A stretch of DNA of 7,098 nucleotides from Lachnospiraceae bacterium (lineage in GTDB: Bacteria; Bacillota_A; Clostridia; Lachnospirales; Lachnospiraceae), in NCBI GenBank assembly GCA_017958935.1, contig JAGDBR010000102.1, forward strand, positions 1 to 7,098, in the 5' to 3' direction. The notes under the pieces were generated by a model. The model saw only the letters and a list, made by a program, of their open reading frames with translations, had not been told where the DNA came from and made no database searches. The position numbers and the translations under genes were made by a program. Below, in pieces: positions 1 through 6,162 of the stretch (position 1 is the first letter of the stretch; the number at the start of each line of letters is the position of its first letter).

Positions 1-450
<450 letters not shown>

Positions 451-462
451 CGTCCAAAAAGG

Positions 463-491
463 TTGCATTCGCAGCGCTTGTCGTGTATAAT
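463..491 (+). promoter_or_regulatory. Sigma-A/sigma-70 type promoter for the cytidylate kinase-like gene
   Basis: A TTGCAT -35 box (463-468) is followed after exactly 17 bases by a perfect TATAAT -10 box (486-491). Transcription would start near 498, leaving a leader of about 25 nt with an AGGAG ribosome binding site at 511-515, 8 nt before the ATG at 524. Spacing, -10 match and position in a 73-nt intergenic gap all agree. It implies the downstream gene has its own promoter besides any read-through from pta. Confidence 0.8.
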
Positions 492-523
492 GCCATCAGG
501 AACCAAGGAAAGGAGATTGAAAG

Positions 524-1192
524 ATGAACGGTAATTTTGACGGAAAGATCGTGGTCTGCATCGGCCGTGAATCCGGCTCCGGCGGAAGACGCGTGGGCGT
601 CGCGCTTGCGAACGCGCTCGGCGTGCAGTGCTATGACAAGGAGCTGATCGCGCTGGCGGCAAAAGACTCCGGCCTGTGCGAAGAGATCCTGGATTCCTAT
701 GACGAGAAGACGACGCGTTCGTTCCTGTATTCGCTGGTGATGGACACGTACTCGATGGGCTACCATGCGGCGCCTGTCGACATGCCGATGGAGCAGAAGG
801 TGTTCCTCGCGCAGTACAATGCGATCAAGCAGATCGCGGAGAAGGGCTCCTGCGTCATCGTCGGCCGCTGTGCTGACTACGCGCTGGAAGGCGATCCCGA
901 CATGATCTCCGTCTTCATCACGGGCGAGCAGGAGAGCAAGATCCACCACATCATGGAGACCTACGAGTACGACTACAACGCCGCAAAGGACTACATGACG
1001 AAGACGGACAAGCGCCGCGCGAACTATTACAACTACTACTCGAACAAGAAGTGGGGCGCCGCTTCCACCTACGATCTGTGCCTGAACCGCACGAAGCTCG
1101 GCTTCGACGGCTGCGTGGAGGCGATCGTGGAATTCATCCGCCTGCGCGAGCGGCAGAAGAAAGAAGAAGCGAAAGCGGCTTCCGCCGAATAA
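524..1192 (+). CDS. Cytidylate kinase-like family protein
   Basis: A 222-residue cytoplasmic protein of the P-loop NMP-kinase-like group (Cytidylate_kin2 type). The N-terminal P-loop reads GRESGSGGR (residues 14-22), the altered Walker A of this family, with GG in place of the GK of classical kinases. A central IVGRCADYAL segment and a lid-like DKRRANYYNYYSNKKWG block (162-178) match the conserved DKxRAxYYNYY...KKWG signature. The C-terminus is a charged helix rich in Lys, Glu and Ala. The start is fixed by AGGAG 8 nt upstream and by the P-loop following directly. Homologues are common in Clostridia, but their substrate is generally unproven; true CMP phosphorylation is inferred from fold only. 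The gene lies 73 nt after pta behind its own promoter and ends in a strong terminator, so it is probably monocistronic. Confidence 0.88.
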   Translation: MNGNFDGKIVVCIGRESGSGGRRVGVALANALGVQCYDKELIALAAKDSGLCEEILDSYDEKTTRSFLYSLVMDTYSMGYHAAPVDMPMEQKVFLAQYNAIKQIAEKGSCVIVGRCADYALEGDPDMISVFITGEQESKIHHIMETYEYDYNAAKDYMTKTDKRRANYYNYYSNKKWGAASTYDLCLNRTKLGFDGCVEAIVEFIRLRERQKKEEAKAASAE

Positions 1193-1209
1193 TCCCCCGC
1201 ACGAAGCAA

Positions 1210-1240
1210 GGGAGGGGCCGTTGAAAGCCCCTCCCGTTTT
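1210..1240 (+). terminator. Intrinsic terminator between convergent genes, possibly bidirectional
   Basis: A perfect 9-bp GC-rich stem (GGGAGGGGC at 1210-1218 with GCCCCTCCC at 1227-1235) encloses an 8-nt loop and is followed by GTTTTCGGTTTT, ending transcription of the kinase-like gene. It lies in the 79-bp gap between two converging genes. Read on the minus strand, the same stem is preceded by A-rich sequence but followed only by TTGCTTCG, so termination of the opposing gene here would be weaker. Confidence 0.88.
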
Positions 1241-1271
1241 CGGTTTTATCGATTGTTTGCGCTTCGCCGCT

Positions 1272-1760
1272 TTACGCCTGTTCCTCGTAGGCAATGCCCT
1301 TGCTGTCGAGGAATTTCCGGACGGAATCGTCCCAGTAGCGGTCCAGCGACTTGTCGAGCGTGAAGCCGCCGTAGGCGATCCCCGTCGTCAGCGTCAGGAC
1401 CTTGCCGCGGTAAGACACGTTGACGGAGAGCGAAGAGACCTCGCAGCCGGAGAAACCGGTACGCTTCACGAGGGCCTCCGTCGATTTCTTCGACGTGACG
1501 AGCACGATCCTGAAGGACACCGGAAGCTTCTTCCCCCTGATGAGGTCGGTCGCGACGGGGCGGAAACGGCCCCAGGACACGCAGTTCTCCTCCGGCTTGT
1601 TTTCGTCTTCTTCGAAGAACTCCGGGTTGAGGATGCCGCTGACGTTGACGGTGTAAGCGGTCGTGAAATTAGCGTCGTGCAGCAGGAACTGATCGAAGGC
1701 GTCGTCCGAAAAGAGCAGACGCGTGAAAGCCTTCAGATCACTGATCGTGACGGACAGCAT
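1272..1760 (-). CDS. DUF5721-like protein of unknown function
   Basis: A 162-residue protein that resembles the DUF5721 family described from Lachnospiraceae. The N-terminus (LSVTISDLKAFTRLLFSDDA) is followed by FDQFLLHDANFTTAYTVNVSG, an acidic linker rich in Glu and Asp, then FRPVATDLIRGKKLPVSFRI, which fits the family's invariant-looking R/KGKRTPLSFKI-type block. The C-terminal half is predicted beta-rich (VSSLSVNVSYRGKVLTLTTGIA) and ends DRYWDDSVRKFLDSKGI. There is no signal peptide or membrane segment, so it is probably cytoplasmic. The ATG is supported by AGAAAGGA on the minus strand (1768-1775), 7 nt away. It is transcribed divergently from the acyltransferase/ligase operon and converges on the kinase-like gene. 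The family name is recalled from sequence resemblance; no function is known to me. Confidence 0.82.
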   Translation of the reverse strand: MLSVTISDLKAFTRLLFSDDAFDQFLLHDANFTTAYTVNVSGILNPEFFEEDENKPEENCVSWGRFRPVATDLIRGKKLPVSFRIVLVTSKKSTEALVKRTGFSGCEVSSLSVNVSYRGKVLTLTTGIAYGGFTLDKSLDRYWDDSVRKFLDSKGIAYEEQA

Positions 1761-1830
1761 CGGAAGATCCTTTCTGGATGTGATGTCTGCATCGTATCAT
1801 AACTACAACGGAAATACAAGGTATCATCAA
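1761..1830. promoter_or_regulatory. Divergent control region with weak candidate promoters for both strands
   Basis: This 70-bp gap separates the starts of two divergent genes and is clearly richer in A and T than its surroundings. On the plus strand TATCAT (1795-1800) is a 5/6 match to a -10 box, but no good -35 precedes it. On the minus strand TTGTAT (complement of 1814-1819) and TACGAT (complement of 1791-1796) are 17 bases apart. The two candidates overlap, so expression of the two genes could be mutually linked. Both matches are imperfect and the exact start sites are uncertain. Confidence 0.4.
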
Positions 1831-2709
1831 ATGGCTAAGAGAAAATGGGGCGACCGCAAGGACGGCACCCTGATCCGGGATCTGGACTCCATGCATTTCA
1901 TCATGGCGCATATCTACCGGAACCGCACCGATAACGAAGCGTTCATTTCAGAGACGTTCGACCTGACGAACCTGGAGCCTTACCTGGAGAAGAAGAACGA
2001 AGGGAACGAAGGCTACCGCTACAACGTGTTCCAGGTGCTCGTGTCGGCGTTCACGAAGGCCGTCCACCTCAGGCCGCGCATGAACCGCTTCATCGTGAAC
2101 CGCAACTATTACCAGCGCAACGAGGTCACCTCGGCATTTGTCGTCCGCGTGAAGATGCAGGACGAATCGAACGAGGGTCTGGCTTTCGTCCATTCGACGA
2201 AAGACTCGACCATCGACTCGATGCACGACGAGATCGTCCGCCAGATCATGGGCGCAAGGCACCAGTCTGACGAGAACACGGACACGACGACCGACGCGAT
2301 GGACATGTTCAACCGCATGCCGCGGTTCTTGTCCCGCTGGATCCTTTCGTTCGTCCGGTTCCTGGACAAGCACGGCTGGGTGCCGCAGTCTCTGATCGAA
2401 ACGGACGCAAACTACGCAAGCGTTTTCTTCACAAACCTGGGCTCCATCAAACTTCAGGCGGGTTATCATCATTTGTCAAACTGGGGCACCACTTCCGTCT
2501 TCGTCATCGTCGGCGAGCGGAAAAAGCGGCCGTTCTTCAATGAAGACGGCACCTACGAGATGCGCGATTCCATCGAGATCGGCCTCACGGTTGACGAACG
2601 CATCGCAGACGGATATTATTATGCGAAGACCATCCGTCTGGTGAAAAAACTGATCGAAAATCCGGAACTTTTGGAGTTACCGTTTGGAGAGGAAATTGAT
2701 TATGAGTGA
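1831..2709 (+). CDS. Stand-alone 2-oxoacid dehydrogenase E2/CAT-like acyltransferase homologue lacking the catalytic His
   Basis: A 292-residue protein with the chloramphenicol acetyltransferase-like fold used by E2 components of 2-oxoacid dehydrogenases. Supporting blocks are VLVSAFTKAVHLRPRMNRF (near residues 72-90), SVFFTNLGSIKLQAG (matching the E2 'TISNLG' strand), TTSVFVIVGE, and the C-terminal DERIADG at 255-261. The last aligns with the DHRVIDG catalytic motif, but Glu256 replaces the His while Asp260 and Gly261 remain. No lipoyl or peripheral-subunit-binding domain is present, so it is not an ordinary E2 subunit. The ATG at 1831 is preferred: AAGG lies 9 nt upstream, and extension to an earlier ATG at 1723 would run into the divergent gene and add non-homologous residues. 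Its stop overlaps the acyl-CoA ligase start by 8 bp, implying a coupled, possibly physical, partnership. An acyl-binding or non-canonical acyltransferase role is inference. Confidence 0.85.
   Translation: MAKRKWGDRKDGTLIRDLDSMHFIMAHIYRNRTDNEAFISETFDLTNLEPYLEKKNEGNEGYRYNVFQVLVSAFTKAVHLRPRMNRFIVNRNYYQRNEVTSAFVVRVKMQDESNEGLAFVHSTKDSTIDSMHDEIVRQIMGARHQSDENTDTTTDAMDMFNRMPRFLSRWILSFVRFLDKHGWVPQSLIETDANYASVFFTNLGSIKLQAGYHHLSNWGTTSVFVIVGERKKRPFFNEDGTYEMRDSIEIGLTVDERIADGYYYAKTIRLVKKLIENPELLELPFGEEIDYE
2686..2695 (+). promoter_or_regulatory. Ribosome binding site that decides the acyl-CoA ligase start
   Basis: GGAGAGGAAA lies inside the last codons of the upstream gene, with about 9 nt between GGAGAGG and the ATG at 2702. 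It supports that ATG over the in-frame TTG at 2684, which would itself overlap this site and add six residues of no apparent value. Confidence 0.7.
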
Positions 2710-4447
2710 GATCACGGCAAAAGCACCCTGGAAGGACCACCTGGGAGAGATCCCGTTCACGCTGGATTATTTCCAGGGGTCCATGTACGAAGCGGTCGAG
2801 AAGATCGCAAAACAGTATCCGAACTACGTCGCGTTCGATTTCATGGGACGTCCGACGACCTATTCACAGCTGATCGCTCACGTGAACACCTGCGCGAAGG
2901 CGCTGCGCACGATCGGCGTCCGCGAGAACGACCATGTCACGATCGCGATGCCGAACTGCCCGCAGGCGATCTACATGTTCTATGCGGTCAACCTGGTCGG
3001 TGCGATCGCGAACATGATCCATCCGCTGTCGGCGGAAGCGGAGATCGAGTTCTACCTGAACGAATCGAATTCCGTCACGGCCATCACGCTGGACCAGTTC
3101 TACGGCAAGTTCGAGCGCATCCGCAAGAACACGAACGTCGTCAACATCATCATCGCCTCCATCAAGGACGCGCTCTCGAAGCCCATCATGGCCGGCTATA
3201 TGCTGACCGAAGGCCGCAAGATCGAGAAGATCCCGAAGGAAGCGCCCGTCATCATTTGGCGCGATTTCGTCGGCATGGCGCGGCACTGCTTCTACAACTA
3301 CAAGGTGTCCCGCAAGCCGGACGACACCGCGGTCATCCTGTATTCGGGCGGCACGACCGGCCACACGAAGGGCATCGAGCTGACGAACATGAACTTCAAC
3401 GCGCTCGGCCAGCAGGTCGTCGCGACGAACCCGATGTTCCGGCCCGGCGACAAGATGCTCGCCGCGATGCCGCTGTTCCACGGCTTCGGCCTGGGCGTCT
3501 GCATCCACACGATGCTGTCGCAGGGCGGCCGCTGCATCCTGATCCCGCGCTTCACGGCCGCGTCCTACGCGAAGCAGATCGTGAAGTATCAGTGCAACTT
3601 CATTGCCGGCGTCCCGACGCTGTTCGAGGCGCTGCTGCGCATCAAGACGATGGAGAAGGCGAACCTGTCCTGCCTGAAGGGCGTCTTCTCCGGAGGAGAT
3701 TCCCTTTCTCCGGAACTGAAAAAGAAATTCGACAAATTCTTATACGACCACAAGTCGGTCATTCAGGTCCGGGAAGGCTACGGCACGACCGAGACCGTGA
3801 CGGCCTGCTGTCTGACGCCTCCGAACCAGTTCAAGGCAGGCTCCATCGGCGTTCCCTTCCCCGACACCTACATGAAGATCGTGGAACCGGGCACCGACAG
3901 GGAGCTGCCGTACGGCGCCGAGGGCGAGATCCTGCTGGCCGGCCCGACCGTCATGAAGTGCTACATGAACAATCCGGAAGAGACCGCGGACACGCTGCGC
4001 AAGCACGCCGACGGCCTGACCTGGGTCTACTCGGGCGACCTCGGCACGATGGACAGCGAAGGCTTCGTGTACTTCAAGGGCCGCGCGAAGCGCATGATCA
4101 TTTCTTCCGGCTACAATGTGTATCCCGCGCAGATCGAGAACATTCTGGATTCTTACGAGAAGGTCCAGATGAGCTGCGTCATCGGCGTTCCGGATCCGTA
4201 CCGCATGCAGAAAGTCAAGGCGTTCGTCACGCTGAAGCCCGGCATCCTGCCGTCCGAGGAAGTGAAGCAGGAGATCCTGGCGTTCTGCCGCAGGAACATT
4301 GCGAAGTACGCGATGCCTTACGACATCGAGTTCCGGGACGAGATGCCGAAGACGCTTGTCGGAAAGGTCAACTTCAGGCTGCTGGAAGAAGAGGAGCTGA
4401 AGAAGATCGAAGAAGCGAAGAAAGCCGAAGAAGAAAAAACGGAGTAA
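2702..4447 (+). CDS. AMP-forming acyl-CoA synthetase (class I adenylate-forming ligase)
   Basis: A 581-residue enzyme of the ANL superfamily, which activates a carboxylic acid with ATP to acyl-AMP and then forms acyl-CoA. All core motifs are present in order: the phosphate-binding loop YSGGTTGHTKG (214-224), YGTTE (360-364), YSGDLG (443-448) with the ribose-binding Asp, GRAKRMIISSGYNVYPAQIE starting at 460 (hinge region), and PKTLVGKVNFR with the catalytic Lys at 555. Length fits medium- or long-chain acyl-CoA ligases, but the acyl substrate cannot be read from the sequence. No signal peptide or membrane span is seen. The last roughly 20 residues are an unusual run of Glu and Lys after the catalytic domain. 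It overlaps the E2-like gene by 8 bp and ends 3 nt before glgA, so all three are probably co-transcribed. The E2-like neighbour may use or bind its acyl product (inference). Confidence 0.93.
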   Translation: MSEITAKAPWKDHLGEIPFTLDYFQGSMYEAVEKIAKQYPNYVAFDFMGRPTTYSQLIAHVNTCAKALRTIGVRENDHVTIAMPNCPQAIYMFYAVNLVGAIANMIHPLSAEAEIEFYLNESNSVTAITLDQFYGKFERIRKNTNVVNIIIASIKDALSKPIMAGYMLTEGRKIEKIPKEAPVIIWRDFVGMARHCFYNYKVSRKPDDTAVILYSGGTTGHTKGIELTNMNFNALGQQVVATNPMFRPGDKMLAAMPLFHGFGLGVCIHTMLSQGGRCILIPRFTAASYAKQIVKYQCNFIAGVPTLFEALLRIKTMEKANLSCLKGVFSGGDSLSPELKKKFDKFLYDHKSVIQVREGYGTTETVTACCLTPPNQFKAGSIGVPFPDTYMKIVEPGTDRELPYGAEGEILLAGPTVMKCYMNNPEETADTLRKHADGLTWVYSGDLGTMDSEGFVYFKGRAKRMIISSGYNVYPAQIENILDSYEKVQMSCVIGVPDPYRMQKVKAFVTLKPGILPSEEVKQEILAFCRRNIAKYAMPYDIEFRDEMPKTLVGKVNFRLLEEEELKKIEEAKKAEEEKTE

Positions 4448-4450
4448 TTC

Positions 4451-5404
4451 ATGAAAAAAACGAATGTCCTGTTCGTGACGTCCGAAGCCGTGCCTTTCAT
4501 GAAGACGGGAGGACTGGCCGACGTGGCCGGCTCCCTTCCGAAGCATTTCAACAAGGACAAATACGACGTCCGCGTGATCATGCCGAAGTACACGTGCATC
4601 AAGGACGCGCTGAAAGAGAAAATGGAATACGTGACGCATTTCATCTCCGGATTCAATTTCCGCGAGCAGTATGCCGGCCTTCTGAAAGCCGAGCTGGACG
4701 GCGTCACCTTCTACTTTGTCGACAATGAATTCTATTTCTCGGGCGGCCGTCCCTACGACGGCGGCCTGAAGGACATCGAAAAATACGCCTTCTTCTCGAA
4801 GATGGTGCTCTCGATGATCCCGCACATGGGCTGGAAGCCGGACATCATCCACTGCCACGACTGGCAGTCGGGCCTGGTGCCGGTCTACCTGAACGATTCC
4901 TTCCAGGGCGACCCGTTCTTCCATCACATGAAGACGGTCTTCACGATCCACAACCTGAAATTCCAGGGCGTCTGGAACGTGAAGCAGATGATGGAGAAGA
5001 CGGGGCTTTCGTCCTACTATTTCACGCCGGACAAGATGGAGGCGTACGGCGACGGCAACCTGCTGAAGGGCGGCCTGGTCTACTCGGACCGCATCACGAC
5101 GGTCTCCGAGACGTACGCGTGGGAGATCCGGACCCCGTTCTACGGAGAAGGCATGGACGGCCTGCTGAACGCGCGCCGCGACGTGCTGTCCGGCATCGTG
5201 AACGGCATCGATACGGTCGACTACGATCCTGAAAAAGCTTCGGACGTCGCGTTCCCGTTCAATGCGGATACGGCCCGGAAGAACAAGGTCAAGAACAAGC
5301 TCGCGCTCCAGAAGGAGCTCGGCCTGAAGGAAGATCCCGACGCGATCATGGTCGGCATCGTGACCCGCATGACCGACCAGAATTGCATCGACCTCATCAA
5401 CTGA
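4451..5404 (+). CDS. glgA: glgA N-terminal fragment (317 aa)
   Basis: This is the open frame from the glgA start to the premature TGA. It holds the complete N-terminal Rossmann domain with KTGGLADV and HDWQSG, plus the linker and the first strand and helix of the C-terminal domain. It lacks the ADP-glucose-binding FEPCG and RETGGL blocks, so it should not be a working synthase alone. The break is inside the C-terminal domain rather than at the domain boundary, which argues against a natural two-subunit design. Confidence 0.75.
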   Translation: MKKTNVLFVTSEAVPFMKTGGLADVAGSLPKHFNKDKYDVRVIMPKYTCIKDALKEKMEYVTHFISGFNFREQYAGLLKAELDGVTFYFVDNEFYFSGGRPYDGGLKDIEKYAFFSKMVLSMIPHMGWKPDIIHCHDWQSGLVPVYLNDSFQGDPFFHHMKTVFTIHNLKFQGVWNVKQMMEKTGLSSYYFTPDKMEAYGDGNLLKGGLVYSDRITTVSETYAWEIRTPFYGEGMDGLLNARRDVLSGIVNGIDTVDYDPEKASDVAFPFNADTARKNKVKNKLALQKELGLKEDPDAIMVGIVTRMTDQNCIDLIN

Positions 5405-5407
5405 GAG

Positions 5408-5935
5408 ATGAACGACATGACGCAGGACGAGCGCATGCAGTTCGTCGTGCTCGGCACGGGCGAAGACCGCTACGAGAACATGTTCCGGTATTTCGCGTAT
5501 CTCCATCCGGACCGCGTGTCCGCGAACATCCTGTATTCGGAGCCGCTGGCGAGCCGGATCTACGCGTCGAGCGACGCGTTCCTGATGCCGAGCCTGTTCG
5601 AGCCGTGCGGCCTTTCGCAGCTCATGGCGCTCCGGTACGGATCGCTCCCGATCGTGCGCGAGACGGGCGGCCTGAAGGACACCGTCAAGCCGTACAACGA
5701 ATTCACGCACGCCGGCACCGGCTTCTCGTTCGCGAATTACAACGCGCACGAAATGATGGCGATCGTCCGGTACGCACACAGCATCTACCGGGATCACCGC
5801 GACGACTGGGACCGCATGGTCGTGCGTGCGATGCGGGAGGATTTCTCCTGGGACAATTCCGCGAAGAAATACGAAGCGCTTTACGATCAGCTGGAAGCGC
5901 AGAAACTGATTGAGGAAACACCGCTGGATCTATGA
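5408..5935 (+). CDS. glgA: glgA C-terminal fragment (175 aa), same frame as the N-terminal part
   Basis: After the TGA the same frame continues from an ATG 3 nt downstream to a TGA at 5933-5935. It carries most of the C-terminal GT-B domain of glycogen synthase: MQFVVLGTGEDRYENMF, FLMPSLFEPCGLSQL, RETGGLKDTV and GFSFANYNAHEMM. No convincing Shine-Dalgarno precedes the ATG (only GAG directly against it), so translation would need termination-reinitiation at TGAGAGATG. It cannot form a complete glycosyltransferase alone. Confidence 0.7.
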   Translation: MNDMTQDERMQFVVLGTGEDRYENMFRYFAYLHPDRVSANILYSEPLASRIYASSDAFLMPSLFEPCGLSQLMALRYGSLPIVRETGGLKDTVKPYNEFTHAGTGFSFANYNAHEMMAIVRYAHSIYRDHRDDWDRMVVRAMREDFSWDNSAKKYEALYDQLEAQKLIEETPLDL

Positions 5936-6162
5936 AGACTTTATTCAAGGTTTTGTCGCTGATACTTGTCGTATGCCTGCTGGGATCCTTTGCCGGCATG
6001 GTCTACACGCTGATAAAGGGGCTTTTCAGCCTCTTTTTCATCATCGGCGGGTTTCTGGTCGGGTTCATCGCGATGTCGCTTCTTTTGAGGCGTTTTTCGC
6101 GTTCCTACGACGAAACGCATCCGGAGACGCCGGACAGTGAGGGTGAAGGCCGCGCAGAATGA
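5932..6162 (+). CDS. Small two-helix membrane protein of unknown function
   Basis: A 76-residue protein with two strongly hydrophobic segments, about residues 5-27 (VLSLILVVCLLGSFAGMVYT) and 30-52 (LFSLFFIIGGFLVGFIAMSL), separated by a very short Lys-containing turn. Arg-Arg after the second segment and Lys near the N-terminus predict both ends in the cytoplasm. The tail is hydrophilic and acidic, rich in Glu, Asp and Pro. Start and stop both form ATGA overlaps with the neighbours (glgA stop; ABC ATPase start). No good ribosome binding site is close (GAGG lies about 16 nt upstream), so translation probably depends on coupling to glgA. This reading frame is preferred over an overlapping one because it alone has coherent transmembrane segments. 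I do not recognise a family. Its place before an ABC ATPase suggests an accessory membrane protein, which is inference. Confidence 0.75.
   Translation: MKTLFKVLSLILVVCLLGSFAGMVYTLIKGLFSLFFIIGGFLVGFIAMSLLLRRFSRSYDETHPETPDSEGEGRAE

Larger units (their letters stand above)
4451..5935 (+). pseudogene. glgA: Glycogen synthase glgA, interrupted by an in-frame TGA at 5402-5404
   Basis: The frame encodes a full-length GT5 starch/glycogen synthase (about 494 codons, usual 470-490), which transfers glucose from ADP-glucose to the growing alpha-1,4-glucan. Conserved elements are KTGGLADV (18-25, glucan/ADP-glucose binding loop), HCHDWQSG (134-141), NGID (251-254), FEPCGL with the catalytic-region Glu at 384, and RETGGLKDTV. 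A TGA at codon 318 splits the frame. Six to seven codons earlier, RMTDQNC (306-312) replaces the family's R-LT-DQKG: Arg306 is kept, but the Lys equivalent to E. coli Lys305 is Asn311 and the following Gly is Cys312. Sequence on both sides is otherwise well conserved with no frameshift, so the lesion is recent or is a sequence error. The start is supported by GGAG (4441-4444) 6 nt upstream. An inactive gene is the simplest reading; a functional split protein or recoding is less likely. Confidence 0.85.

Noticed and set aside
1723..1830. N-terminal extension of the E2-like protein to an ATG at 1723
   Set aside because: It would overlap the divergent gene and its promoter region, has no ribosome binding site, and adds residues unlike E2 proteins. 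The ATG at 1831 fits better.
3256..4728. 490-codon plus-strand frame overlapping the ligase and glgA
   Set aside because: Its translation is Arg/His/Gly-rich without motifs, while the alternative frame has all adenylate-forming motifs. It is a GC-rich shadow.
5402..5404. TGA in glgA read as selenocysteine or Trp
   Set aside because: No clear SECIS-like hairpin follows (only a weak GACGA/TCGTC stem with an 11-nt loop), the site is not a redox centre in GlgA, and TGG is used for Trp while TGA terminates other genes here. Not fully excluded.
3740..5797. 685-codon open frame on the minus strand
   Set aside because: It lies opposite the ligase and glgA, has Arg/Val/His/Asp-rich low-information translation typical of GC-rich antisense shadows, shows no domain motif, and spans two real genes.
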